Shown here in pieces: positions 1 to 8,017 of a stretch of DNA of 32,003 nucleotides; the first letter of the stretch is position 1; each line of letters begins with the position of its first letter. Location of the stretch: assembly GCA_017548125.1 (NCBI GenBank), contig JAFYNK010000075.1:1-32003 (forward strand), given 5' to 3'. The stretch is from Bacteroidales bacterium (GTDB lineage Bacteria > Bacteroidota > Bacteroidia > Bacteroidales > F082). The notes under the pieces are model-generated. The model ran no database searches and had not been told where the DNA came from. It worked only from the letters and a program-made list of their open reading frames with translations. Position numbers and translations under genes: made by a program.

Positions 1-17
1 TTGTTTTTCTTGAAAGA

Positions 18-33
18 ACATAGCGAGCTATGT
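18..33. repeat. Short perfect inverted repeat at the window edge
   Basis: A perfect 7-bp inverted repeat (ACATAGC / GCTATGT, 2-nt spacer) lies in the gene-free first 148 bases. A 5-bp TTCTT/AAGAA inverted repeat precedes it and purine-rich sequence follows. I see no coding potential in 1-148. Function unknown; it could be part of a terminator or of a dispersed intergenic element. Confidence 0.4.
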
Positions 34-118
34 GATTGAAAGAAAGACGAAAAGATTCCAAGAAAAAACATAAAGCATGTAAAAGTTTTAATTATCATTG
101 TCAAAAATTATTTAAACG

Positions 119-139
119 GGGAATTTATAGAACTCCCCT
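119..139 (-). terminator. Weak hairpin terminator downstream of the lipoprotein gene
   Basis: GGGGA (119-123) can pair with TCCCC (135-139), extended by a few internal pairs. On the minus strand it is followed by an AT-rich, moderately U-rich stretch. It sits 10 bases past the stop of the minus-strand lipoprotein gene, where a terminator is expected. The T tract is interrupted, so strength is uncertain. Confidence 0.45.
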
Positions 140-148
140 TTAATGATT

Positions 149-589
149 TTACTTTATCTTGCCGTTGTAATATAAGCTGAAAGGCACGAAGGTGTAATAG
201 TCATAGAAGGCATTGCCGCTAGCATTCAGTGTATAAGTGCCATTGGATTTGGAAATGCTAAGGTCTCCAATCAGGACATATTCAACGCCAGACCATACCA
301 TTGTTAGAACACCTGTATTTTTTCCATCGAAAGTGAGTCCGAAGTCTCCTGTTGGAATGCTTTCTTTTTTGTCAAATTCGAATACCAATTCCATCGCATC
401 AGTATTGATGATGATAAAAGTATCGTCGTTTTCGGTTTTGCTGGTAACAGATGTGATAGGAGATACCGCGTCGCCGATAGTGATAACGTTATTGGTTAAA
501 ATTACGGTTTCGTCATCATCGTCACAACTTGTGAGAATTGTCGATAATGATAGGATTAACAATCCGATTAATAAAATAGTCTTTTTCAT
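149..589 (-). CDS. Small secreted lipoprotein, probably surface exposed
   Basis: I do not recognise this 146-residue protein as a named family. The N-terminus is a lipoprotein signal peptide: a basic MKK start, a hydrophobic run to about residue 20, and a lipobox ending LTSC with Cys22 as the lipidated residue. The cysteine is followed at once by four Asp and a Glu. In Bacteroidetes an acidic stretch right after the lipid-bearing Cys acts as a surface-export signal, so outer-leaflet display is inferred. The rest is rich in Thr, Val, Tyr and Gly with alternating hydrophobic residues, which suggests a beta-sandwich domain. It lies 84 bases after yifB on the same strand and may be read from that transcript. 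Substrate or partner is unknown. Confidence 0.75.
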   Translation of the reverse strand: MKKTILLIGLLILSLSTILTSCDDDDETVILTNNVITIGDAVSPITSVTSKTENDDTFIIINTDAMELVFEFDKKESIPTGDFGLTFDGKNTGVLTMVWSGVEYVLIGDLSISKSNGTYTLNASGNAFYDYYTFVPFSLYYNGKIK

Positions 590-673
590 AGCTTTTAAGT
601 TTTTTATTGATAAGAAAACAAACCAAAGAAATGAATGTTGACAACCAATTGTTAAACTTCTAAAGTTCTCTTC

Positions 674-2206
674 TCACTTTCCCCAATTTTCTCTGTCGAG
701 GCTTCTATATTGTATTGCTTCAGCCAGATGTTCTTTTTTAATGTCAAGAGAATCATCGAGATCGGCGATTGTGCGTGCCATTTTCAAAATTCTGTCGTGC
801 GCACGTGCCGACAAATTTAATTTCTCCATAGCTCCTTTGAGCAGATTGGAGCATTCGTCGTTGAGCAGACAATATTTCTGTATCATTTTAGAATTCATCT
901 GGGAGTTGGAATGCATTCCAGGAATGTCTGCGAAGCGTTCAGTCTGAATCTGTCGGGCTCGTGTCACTCTTTCTCTCACTGCGCTGCTGTTTTCACCGGC
1001 GCTCTTTTTTGAAAGTTCTTCAAATGGAACAGGAACGACTTCTATATGAAGGTCTATTCTGTCGAGCAGAGGTCCTGATATTCTGTTGAGATATTTCTCC
1101 ACTGCGCCTGGTTGGCAGGTACATTCTTGAGTAGGGTGGTTGTAATATCCGCAGGGGCAAGGATTCATCGCTGCCACTAACATGAAACTTGCTGGAAATT
1201 CGATTGTTTGCTTAGCTCTTGCTATTGTGACGACGCGGTCTTCCATCGGTTGTCGCAGCACCTCTAAAACGTTGCGTTTAAATTCTGGCAGCTCATCAAG
1301 GAATAAGACTCCGTTATGAGCAAGAGAGATCTCTCCTGGCTGAGGGTATGCGCCTCCTCCTACAAGTCCGACGTATGACGTTGTGTGATGTGGACTCCTG
1401 AACGGCCGTGATTTTAATAATGACAATCCATTGCCAAGAAGCCCGACAACAGAATGTATCTTGGTCGTTTCAAGCGCTTCCTTCAGTGTCATCGGTGGCA
1501 TTATGGTGGGAAGACGCTTCGCTAACATGGTCTTTCCGCTTCCAGGACTGCCGATAAGTATCACATTGTGAGATCCTGCCGCCGCCACCTCTAAGGCGCG
1601 TTTTATGTTTTCTTGACCTTTGACATCAGCAAAATCAAAAGCATAGATGTCTTCTATGTTCTGGTCGTATCTGGAAATTTCGATGGGTTTTAATGATGAG
1701 GCTCCGTTGAGAAATGAGATGACTTCCATAATGTTGTTAACTCCATAAACGTCAATGTCTTCAACAACGGCAGCTTCTTTGGCGTTGGCAGAAGGAAGTA
1801 TCAATCCCTTAAAACCATCTTGCATGGCTCGTATTGCAATAGGCAAGACGCCTCTTATCGGATTAAGGCTGCCATCTAATGATAGCTCGCCCATAATGAT
1901 ATATTTGTCAAGAAGTTCTGTGCTTACCTGCTCCGAAGCTGCTAATATGGCAATGGCAATAGGAAGATCGTATGAGGAGCCTTCCTTCCTTATATCTGCA
2001 GGGGCCATGTTAATGGTGATTTTACGCTTCGGATATTTTAAGTCGTTGTTGCTCAATGCGGCTTCTATGCGCTGCTGACTCTCTTTAACAGCGCTGTCAG
2101 GTAGCCCGACTAGGAAAAACTGTACTCCTCTGTCAATGTTGACTTCTATGGTCACAGTAATAGCTTCAATGCCGTTTAAGGCACTTCCAAAGGTTTTTAC
2201 TAACAT
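674..2206 (-). CDS. YifB/ComM-family Mg-chelatase-like AAA+ ATPase
   Basis: This is a full-length (510 aa) member of the YifB/ComM family. The order is an N-terminal ChlI/Lon-protease-like domain (about 1-170), a magnesium-chelatase-type AAA+ module with Walker A GSPGSGKT (219-226) and Walker B LFLDE (301-305), a four-Cys patch (Cys350, 352, 362, 364) in the family's characteristic MNPCPCG region, an arginine-bearing GPLLDRID motif (378-385), and a C-terminal helical lid. Characterised ComM proteins are hexameric helicases that promote branch migration during natural transformation. Whether this organism is competent cannot be told from the window. The start MLVKTFGSAL is the family's usual N-terminus. 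The gene lies 44 bases downstream of the GldB-like gene on the same strand, so co-transcription is plausible. Confidence 0.95.
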   Translation of the reverse strand: MLVKTFGSALNGIEAITVTIEVNIDRGVQFFLVGLPDSAVKESQQRIEAALSNNDLKYPKRKITINMAPADIRKEGSSYDLPIAIAILAASEQVSTELLDKYIIMGELSLDGSLNPIRGVLPIAIRAMQDGFKGLILPSANAKEAAVVEDIDVYGVNNIMEVISFLNGASSLKPIEISRYDQNIEDIYAFDFADVKGQENIKRALEVAAAGSHNVILIGSPGSGKTMLAKRLPTIMPPMTLKEALETTKIHSVVGLLGNGLSLLKSRPFRSPHHTTSYVGLVGGGAYPQPGEISLAHNGVLFLDELPEFKRNVLEVLRQPMEDRVVTIARAKQTIEFPASFMLVAAMNPCPCGYYNHPTQECTCQPGAVEKYLNRISGPLLDRIDLHIEVVPVPFEELSKKSAGENSSAVRERVTRARQIQTERFADIPGMHSNSQMNSKMIQKYCLLNDECSNLLKGAMEKLNLSARAHDRILKMARTIADLDDSLDIKKEHLAEAIQYRSLDRENWGK

Positions 2207-2250
2207 AATTTCGGTTTTTAGGTTCTTAGTTTTTGCTTTAAAGAGATGAG

Positions 2251-3267
2251 TTAACTTCTCTTTGGCTTGTATTGCGATGTCTGGAAAATCTGCTGAATGT
2301 CTTTGTTGTTCAGCATTTCTTGCAGACTCGCATCGTTGTTTGTCATGTAAGAGCGAATTATCTGTAAGCCAATATATTCGCCAAGTCGAGCTGGGGCTTC
2401 ATTGGAAAAAGCTTGCGTAAAAGGCCCATCACCGAATAAGTTGCGAAATACATCAGCACCTTTGGCATACAATAAGTCATTTCCTACCATTGTAGCCCAA
2501 ATATCGCTCTCGAATTCCTTGACCCATTTCATTTGTTTTGATGTGTAACCCATTAAAACAGAGTCTGGTAACGAAGGATTAAGCGCTTCGATGAAAAATA
2601 GTCGTTTGCCAGAGTCTATCATTTCCGACAAAACGTCTTTCTGATATTGCTGTTTATAAATATATGTGGAATAAAGTGATTCTGCTAAATCGCGTGTGAT
2701 AAATGAAGGCTGGCAGCGATATGAACGATAGCGTGGCATTCCTATATAATCATAAATGCTGCTTTCATTGCTAAGATATAAGTCCATGCTAATCAGTGCG
2801 CTGTTGGGAAAAATCATTATTGATGGCGTGTTGTAATCAATGCCAGATACATATAAATATGTCTCTTCAGGAATGTTGATGTTAGGATAATAATGTTTAA
2901 ATAATTGATATACTGACTTTATATCATTTGATAATTTTCTTGTGTCTGAAAATTTCTCTTCCGCCATTTTGTTTATTCTTATGCAGAAAGTATCTGTGGC
3001 AAAGCTTTTTATGTAGTTGACGGCGTTGATGTCATAAAGGTCGCCTTCTAAGAAAATCGGAAATTCATTCTGTATGCTTCTTATTTCTTCCGCAAAATTG
3101 GCAGTGTCGAGTGAAAAAAGCGCCTTTGAATAGTTCTTTATTATAATTTCTTGTGGTTCAAGATGTTCGTGACTCACTTTTAATTTGTCTTTGTATGTGT
3201 TAGTCTTCTGACATGATACAAAAACTAAAGAAAATATTATCGTTAATGTTATAAATATCTTTTTCAT
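2251..3267 (-). CDS. GldB-like lipoprotein
   Basis: The 338-residue protein starts with a lipoprotein signal peptide (lipobox LVFVSC, Cys19). Its body matches my memory of gliding-motility lipoprotein GldB: an F-A-EEI...YPIF-type opening, a central segment on surface helices with ISMDLYL, and a conserved C-terminal part where an ARLGEYIGLQIIRSYM stretch precedes repeated Asn/Gln. GldB is needed for gliding and T9SS function in Flavobacterium; in non-gliding Bacteroidales the homologue's job is not established. T9SS cargo genes elsewhere in the window fit a link to that system, but that is inference. A TATATTTG box lies about 60 bases upstream. The assignment comes from recalled family features and has not been tested by search. 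Confidence 0.75.
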   Translation of the reverse strand: MKKIFITLTIIFSLVFVSCQKTNTYKDKLKVSHEHLEPQEIIIKNYSKALFSLDTANFAEEIRSIQNEFPIFLEGDLYDINAVNYIKSFATDTFCIRINKMAEEKFSDTRKLSNDIKSVYQLFKHYYPNINIPEETYLYVSGIDYNTPSIMIFPNSALISMDLYLSNESSIYDYIGMPRYRSYRCQPSFITRDLAESLYSTYIYKQQYQKDVLSEMIDSGKRLFFIEALNPSLPDSVLMGYTSKQMKWVKEFESDIWATMVGNDLLYAKGADVFRNLFGDGPFTQAFSNEAPARLGEYIGLQIIRSYMTNNDASLQEMLNNKDIQQIFQTSQYKPKRS

Positions 3268-3327
3268 TTTAAATAGTCTTGATTTTAAGTTTCTAAATTT
3301 TTTAGTTTTTCTTATGCTTTATTGTTG

Positions 3328-3335
3328 CAAATATA
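3328..3335 (-). promoter_or_regulatory. Bacteroidetes -7 promoter box for the GldB-like gene
   Basis: The minus strand reads TATATTTG, matching the Bacteroidetes -7 consensus TAnnTTTG, about 60 bases before the start codon at 3267. No clear TTTG -33 box is seen at 19-base spacing. The rest of the 252-base gap 3268-3519 is AT-rich and non-coding. Confidence 0.55.
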
Positions 3336-3441
3336 CAACGAAAAATCATGCTTTTTTCGTTTTTAACATTAATTAAGAATTTTAAATCTATTTTGATGAT
3401 TTTCGGTGTTTTTTCTCATTATTTTTACATATAAATTTTAA

Positions 3442-3470
3442 CATATTGTATTTTAATTCATTACAATATG
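3442..3470. repeat. AT-rich hairpin downstream of the SAM hydrolase gene
   Basis: A perfect 9-bp inverted repeat (CATATTGTA at 3442-3450, TACAATATG at 3462-3470) with an 11-base loop lies 50 bases past the minus-strand stop at 3520. There is no clean T tract and the stem is AT-rich, so it is at best a weak terminator or a 3'-end stabilising structure. Confidence 0.4.
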
Positions 3471-3519
3471 ACAAATGTAAAAGAAAATTATCATAAATAT
3501 GGATGATTAATGATAATAA

Positions 3520-4332
3520 CTAGAATAAGGTATTCTCGTTTGTAGAAGGTTTTTCTTCTTCAAAGTAAATATCGACGGCGGAATCGCGTTCCATTCCGAG
3601 TAATGATGCTGCTTTTCCGTGGTTGAGCGCAATCTCCAGGAATCCGTGTGTGCCAAATAATGCAAGAATGTCTGGTTCAGGGACTTCTTGGTAGCTTCTT
3701 CTGATCTTATTGATTTTATATATCCCGCTACATAATTTAATGTTGAAATCGCGTCCGGCTCTTATTTGTTCGAAAAGTGTTTCGGAAATATTTGTGACCA
3801 GATTTTCGTAGGAGTCGATATAATTGACCAATCCGTGAATTGAATTGGCATCGTATGATGGCTTCAACTCAATTTTTTCCTTAATCGTATATGGTTTGCC
3901 TATGTCTGATAAAGAGGCGCCGTTGTGAATCATGACTGCGACTTTTACAAAGCGGTCTCTTGTGCTAAATGTGAAGAAATCAGTATCTTGGACAATGTCA
4001 ATGATGACGGCTTCGTATTCGTCTTGGTCGATGATTAAAGAGAAAATAGAGTTGTCGGTTCCAACAAAATAATGTTCGTTAACTTTTACAACAACGTGAG
4101 GGTTGTCGGTAGATTCTTCTGTGTCGATGGCAAGAATGTGAATGCTGCCTTTCGGAAAACTCTTGTAACAGTTTTTTACGATGAAAGCGGCAGAACGAAC
4201 ATCGAATGCTTCGATATTATGAGATATGTCAACAATATTAACATTTGGCAATGCAGAATATATTGCTCCTTTTACAGCAGGAACATAATAATCAGAAAGA
4301 CCCCAGTCACTGGTTAATGTTATGATTGCCAT
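3520..4332 (-). CDS. S-adenosyl-L-methionine hydrolase (adenosine-forming), DUF62 family
   Basis: The 270-residue protein belongs to the SAM hydroxide adenosyltransferase family (formerly DUF62), related to fluorinase and chlorinase. Characterised members hydrolyse SAM to adenosine and methionine. The N-terminal motif TLTSDWGLSDYYVPAVKG (about 5-22) matches the family's TLTTDFG..D.YV..MKG signature. A DISHNIEAFDVRSAAF segment (about 35-50) and a Gly/Asn-rich middle strand also fit, as does a C-terminal beta-barrel ending in an ALNHGKAA motif. Length is normal for the family. It is monocistronic, divergent from phoH, with a minus-strand TATATTTG box 40 bases upstream of the start. The physiological role in these bacteria is poorly known. 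Confidence 0.9.
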   Translation of the reverse strand: MAIITLTSDWGLSDYYVPAVKGAIYSALPNVNIVDISHNIEAFDVRSAAFIVKNCYKSFPKGSIHILAIDTEESTDNPHVVVKVNEHYFVGTDNSIFSLIIDQDEYEAVIIDIVQDTDFFTFSTRDRFVKVAVMIHNGASLSDIGKPYTIKEKIELKPSYDANSIHGLVNYIDSYENLVTNISETLFEQIRAGRDFNIKLCSGIYKINKIRRSYQEVPEPDILALFGTHGFLEIALNHGKAASLLGMERDSAVDIYFEEEKPSTNENTLF

Positions 4333-4371
4333 TATGATAAATTGTTAATAAAATACTCGTTTGATGAGTTG

Positions 4372-4379
4372 CAAATATA
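4372..4379 (-). promoter_or_regulatory. -7 promoter box for the SAM hydrolase gene
   Basis: The minus strand reads TATATTTG (TAnnTTTG consensus), placing transcription start about 35 bases before the ATG at 4332. Confidence 0.6.
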
Positions 4380-4455
4380 CATTTTTAGAAATAGTAAAAA
4401 AATATTAAAAAAAAAATTTTATCAACATTTTTATAATTCTTATTCTCTTTACTAT

Positions 4456-4463
4456 TATATTTG
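4456..4463 (+). promoter_or_regulatory. -7 promoter box for phoH-purC
   Basis: TATATTTG matches TAnnTTTG and lies 30 bases before the phoH start. The -33 position is A/T-rich without a clear TTTG. Together with the box at 4372-4379 it makes a divergent promoter pair in a 161-base AT-rich gap. Confidence 0.6.
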
Positions 4464-4493
4464 TAAATGATTTTAAAGCAACTGTAAATTATA

Positions 4494-5489
4494 ATGTCAG
4501 AACAAATTGTTCAAGTAGAAAACGTAAATCCAAGTGATTTGTATGGTGCTAATGATCAGCATCTTACCATGATAAAGTCTTTGTTTCCAAAGATAAAAAT
4601 CATTGCTCGTGGCGATTACATAAAGATTATAGGTAATGACGAGGAAGTGGAATATTTCATCAATCGTCTCAATTTGTTGATTTTGCATTTAGAACGTTAT
4701 GGTAATATCAGTTCTAAAGTCATAGAAGACATTATGCTCAGTGCTGGTGAGTCTGATTTCATAAAGAACATCAATGATAGCGATGTTTTGGTTTATGGAC
4801 GTAATGGTTTGCAAATCAAGGCTATGACTGCAAATCAGAAGTTGATGGTCAAGTCTTCTGAAGATAAAGACATGATTTTTGCTATTGGACCTGCTGGAAC
4901 AGGTAAGACTTACACTGCGGTTGCTTTGGCTGTTAGAGCATTGAAAAACAAGCAGGTAAGAAGAATCATATTGACGCGCCCAGCTGTTGAAGCAGGGGAG
5001 AATCTTGGTTTTTTGCCTGGTGATTTAAAGGAAAAATTGGATCCATATTTGCAGCCTCTTTATGATGCCTTGCGCGATATGTTGCCTCAGGCAAAATTGG
5101 AAGCGTTTATGGCAGACGGCACTATTGAAATTGCTCCACTAGCTTTTATGCGTGGACGTACTCTCGACCATGCCTTCGTTATATTGGACGAAGCGCAAAA
5201 CGCTACTCGTTCACAGCTGAAAATGTTCCTCACCAGAATGGGACGCTCAGCTAAATTCGTCATCACTGGCGACATAACTCAAATAGACTTGCCTAAAAAT
5301 CAGCCTTCTGGTCTGCCTCAGGCAATGGAAGTGTTAAAAGATGTTAAGGGAATAGATTTTATTTTCCTAAGCGAAAAAGACGTGGTAAGACATAAACTCG
5401 TAACCGACATCGTTAACGCATACAAGAATTATTATAAAGAAGAGAACGGAGACGGTGATGAAGTCGTGAAAATAAACAATGAACATTAA
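4494..5489 (+). CDS. PhoH family ATPase
   Basis: The 331-residue cytoplasmic protein has the PhoH/PhoL layout: an N-terminal KH-like region (about 30-70, with [12 protein letters not shown]), then a P-loop ATPase of helicase-superfamily type with Walker A GPAGTGKT (132-139), the RPAVEAGE motif (about 162-169), and Walker B VILDEAQN (229-236) followed by a TGD motif. PhoH proteins are linked to RNA metabolism and ribosome-associated processes, but their exact substrate is not firmly known. Length is normal for Bacteroidetes. The gene heads a plus-strand pair with purC, 20 bases downstream. Confidence 0.95.
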   Translation: MSEQIVQVENVNPSDLYGANDQHLTMIKSLFPKIKIIARGDYIKIIGNDEEVEYFINRLNLLILHLERYGNISSKVIEDIMLSAGESDFIKNINDSDVLVYGRNGLQIKAMTANQKLMVKSSEDKDMIFAIGPAGTGKTYTAVALAVRALKNKQVRRIILTRPAVEAGENLGFLPGDLKEKLDPYLQPLYDALRDMLPQAKLEAFMADGTIEIAPLAFMRGRTLDHAFVILDEAQNATRSQLKMFLTRMGRSAKFVITGDITQIDLPKNQPSGLPQAMEVLKDVKGIDFIFLSEKDVVRHKLVTDIVNAYKNYYKEENGDGDEVVKINNEH

Positions 5490-5509
5490 CAATCATAATA
5501 ATAAATAAT

Positions 5510-6460
5510 ATGAAAGCATTAACAAAAACAGATTTTAATTTCGAAGGTCAGACTAAAGTATATCACGGAAAGGTTCGTGACGTATATTTTATTGATAATA
5601 AATATCTTGTGATGGTTGCTAGCGACCGTATCTCTGCATTTGACGTTATTCTTCCAGAAGGTATCCCATACAAAGGACAGGTGTTGAATCAGATTGCAGC
5701 TTTGTTCTTGGACGAGACTAAAGACATCGTTCCTAACTGGAAAATAGCCACTCCAGACCCAATGGTAACAGTTGGTCACCTTTGCAAACCATTCCCAGTT
5801 GAAATGATTATCCGCGGCTATCTCACAGGAAGCTCATGGCGTACATACAAAAGCGGTCAACGTTCAATATGCGGCGTGGCAATACCTGACGGAATGAAAG
5901 AACACCAACGTTTCGAAAAACCTATCATCACTCCAACAACAAAGGCCGACGAAGGTCATGACGAAGACATCTCTCGCGAAGAAATTATCCGTCAAGGACT
6001 TATCAGCGAAGAAGACTATAACAAGATTGAAGAAATCACTTATAAATTATTCCAACGCGGAAGTGAAATAGCTGCTAAACACGGACTTATCCTCGTTGAT
6101 ACAAAATATGAATTCGGTAAGATCGGCGATCAAATCTACCTCATGGACGAAATCCATACTCCAGACTCATCACGTTATTTCATCGCTGACGAATATGAAG
6201 AATGCTTCGAAAAAGGTCTTCCTGTTAAACAGCTTTCAAAAGAATTCGTTCGTGAATGGTTGATGGCTAATGGTTTCCAAGGTCAAGAAGGTCAACAAGT
6301 TCCAGAAATGACACCAGAAATCGTCGGCAGCATCTCTGAACGTTATATCGAACTCTACGAAAAAGTCACAGGCAAGAAATTTGAAAAAGCCGGCGACTCA
6401 GACGACATCTTGAAACGTATAGAAACAAATATCGCAAACTGTCTTAAAGAGCTTAAGTAA
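5510..6460 (+). CDS. purC: Phosphoribosylaminoimidazole-succinocarboxamide synthase (SAICAR synthetase)
   Basis: PurC ligates aspartate to CAIR using ATP in de novo purine synthesis. The 316-residue protein is the longer form usual in Bacteroidetes. Visible hallmarks are GKVRDVY (20-26), SDRISAFD (38-45, nucleotide and substrate binding), [12 protein letters not shown], and DTKYEFG followed by [11 protein letters not shown] near the centre. It lies 20 bases after phoH without a terminator between them, so the two are probably co-transcribed. A strong hairpin terminator follows the stop. Confidence 0.97.
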   Translation: MKALTKTDFNFEGQTKVYHGKVRDVYFIDNKYLVMVASDRISAFDVILPEGIPYKGQVLNQIAALFLDETKDIVPNWKIATPDPMVTVGHLCKPFPVEMIIRGYLTGSSWRTYKSGQRSICGVAIPDGMKEHQRFEKPIITPTTKADEGHDEDISREEIIRQGLISEEDYNKIEEITYKLFQRGSEIAAKHGLILVDTKYEFGKIGDQIYLMDEIHTPDSSRYFIADEYEECFEKGLPVKQLSKEFVREWLMANGFQGQEGQQVPEMTPEIVGSISERYIELYEKVTGKKFEKAGDSDDILKRIETNIANCLKELK

Positions 6461-6494
6461 GACTACAAGACAACAAGACAACGAGACTACAAGT
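6461..6494 (+). repeat. Dispersed GACTAC/ACAACAAG-type intergenic repeat, copy 1
   Basis: A purine-rich stretch built from the words GACTACAAG, ACAACAAG and ACAACGAG begins directly after the purC stop. Its first 17 bases (6461-6477) match 27523-27539 at 16 of 17 positions. No such similarity is expected between unrelated intergenic regions, so it looks like a dispersed repeat. Function unknown. Confidence 0.55.
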
Positions 6495-6550
6495 AGAGAC
6501 GCATCAATGATTTCGATAAAATAAACACACATTGATGCGTCTCTTTTTTT
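6495..6550 (+). terminator. Strong rho-independent terminator after purC
   Basis: A perfect 15-bp stem (6495-6509 with 6530-6544; core GAGACGCATCAATG) with a 20-base loop is followed by an uninterrupted T run to 6550. It ends the phoH-purC unit just before the convergent minus-strand gene ending at 6570. Confidence 0.9.
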
Positions 6551-6569
6551 ATGTATTATGAAATTCCTT

Positions 6570-7370
6570 TCATCCTTCTAAATTCCTCAAAACTTTAAAT
6601 AATTTCTTGATGATATTAGTGTTTTTTGAGGGCTCGAAATATTTTAATTCATGGCTGACATTCAATTCATTCAAGTAGTTACGAATGTCTTTCTTTGTCA
6701 AGACGTTGCCTCTGTTGAACGGATTTATATAAAAAAGAACGTCGTCGATTTGTGGGAAATAATCTGTTTTTTTACAAAAAGCAAGAATGAAATGATTGGG
6801 CAAATCGATTCCGTAAATTGGCATGTCGAGGCGTTCTGCGATGATGCAATATAACATTCCGAGTGAGAGAGGATTGCCGATATGTGTTTGAAGAAGAGTG
6901 TTGATGAAATAAAAGTCGGGATTGTTTATGGTGTTTATGTCGCCTTTAAATTTATTTACGTCATATATTATATGATTAAGTATCTTGACTTGTTCCAATG
7001 GCGTAAGTTCTTGATTCATCTCGCGTTCTGCCTGTTCAATAATCATCATGATTTTAAAGCCCAGCCACGACCAGTCGGCATTAGGGAAATGGTATTTCGC
7101 TAAAATAAAGCAAGGTTCCATCAGGTCATGTTCGCGTTTTTCGCGCCACGATTTCAATTTGTTTATGATATTTTTGTGTTCTATCGTGTCAATCAGCGAC
7201 TCCAAACGATGTTGTAAAAAAGCGTCCTTGGATTTTTCAAGCTTTTCCTTTAATAAAGGCAGAGCTTTGTCACCGTAAGAGATTATGGCGTTTGCTATAT
7301 TAATAAAAAGGTGTTCATCTTGTTCTTCGGTGAGTAACATGAGTGAATCAAGAGTTTTCGCTGTTTTCAT
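6570..7370 (-). CDS. SirB1/transglutaminase-like family protein
   Basis: The protein belongs to the SirB1 (transglutaminase-core 2) family. The telling region is HIGNPLSLGMLYCIIAERLD followed by an IDLPNHFILAF segment, matching the family's GNP-S-LLY...R-G---GV-PGHF pattern. An N-terminal helical region (about 1-90) with HEAT-like or TPR-like spacing precedes it. Some SirB1-family proteins have peptidase-like folds but unproved activity, so no reaction is assigned. I chose the Met giving MKTAKTLD (266 aa). A start eight codons upstream (7394) is possible, but a TATCTTTT box at 7400-7407 would leave it at the transcription start. It is last in a minus-strand run after nadD, 60 bases downstream. 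Confidence 0.8.
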   Translation of the reverse strand: MKTAKTLDSLMLLTEEQDEHLFINIANAIISYGDKALPLLKEKLEKSKDAFLQHRLESLIDTIEHKNIINKLKSWREKREHDLMEPCFILAKYHFPNADWSWLGFKIMMIIEQAEREMNQELTPLEQVKILNHIIYDVNKFKGDINTINNPDFYFINTLLQTHIGNPLSLGMLYCIIAERLDMPIYGIDLPNHFILAFCKKTDYFPQIDDVLFYINPFNRGNVLTKKDIRNYLNELNVSHELKYFEPSKNTNIIKKLFKVLRNLEG

Positions 7371-7430
7371 GATAATAATTTTTAACAGAAACAACGAAAA
7401 AAAGATAAAGTTCTAAAGAATGAAAAAATA

Positions 7431-8015
7431 TTAATCTTTATAGAAATTCATGTCAATCATGTATTTATAAGATTTCTCCGGCATGAAATATCTTACGTCT
7501 TTTTTTTCTGTAATAGCTTTTCTTATGAATGTCGAAGATATCTCAATAAGAGGAGCGTCAATGACATGTACCGACTTATGATTTAGCAGTTCGCCTCCGT
7601 CGTAATTCTTTCTTTGATAAACCAAAAGATGATAGTTGTCGAGAATGACCTGATAGTTTTTCCATTTCTTAAAGCTGGCGAGATTATCCATTCCGCAAAT
7701 CAGAAAGAACTCGTTGTTAGGGTAACGTTCGGAGAGACGTACAAGAGTATCAATGGTATAGGAAGGTTTTGGCATATAGAATTCGATGTCGCAGACCTCA
7801 AAACGCTCGTCATTTTTTACTGCCATTTCTAACATGTCGCGGCGATGATGATCGTCGAGCAGTGATTTCTTGTCTTTAAAAGGGTTTTGAGGACTGACAA
7901 CGAACCAGACGGAATCCAAATCGGTATATTCTACGATATAGTTAGCAATCATAAGATGTCCGTTATGAACAGGATTGAACGAACCGAAGAATAGACCGAT
8001 TTTGTTTTTTCTCAT
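7431..8015 (-). CDS. nadD: Nicotinate-nucleotide adenylyltransferase
   Basis: NadD transfers AMP from ATP to nicotinate mononucleotide, giving NaAD in NAD synthesis. The 194-residue protein shows the nucleotidyltransferase signature GSFNPVHNGH (11-20, with the HxGH catalytic pair), the FLICGMDNLASFKKWKN substrate segment (about 104-120), and ISSTFIR (159-165), the second nucleotide-binding motif. Length is typical. The start lies two bases after the yicC stop on the same strand, so translation is likely coupled. In many Bacteroidetes gmk lies between yicC and nadD; it is absent here. Confidence 0.96.
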   Translation of the reverse strand: MRKNKIGLFFGSFNPVHNGHLMIANYIVEYTDLDSVWFVVSPQNPFKDKKSLLDDHHRRDMLEMAVKNDERFEVCDIEFYMPKPSYTIDTLVRLSERYPNNEFFLICGMDNLASFKKWKNYQVILDNYHLLVYQRKNYDGGELLNHKSVHVIDAPLIEISSTFIRKAITEKKDVRYFMPEKSYKYMIDMNFYKD

Positions 8016-8017
8016 AA

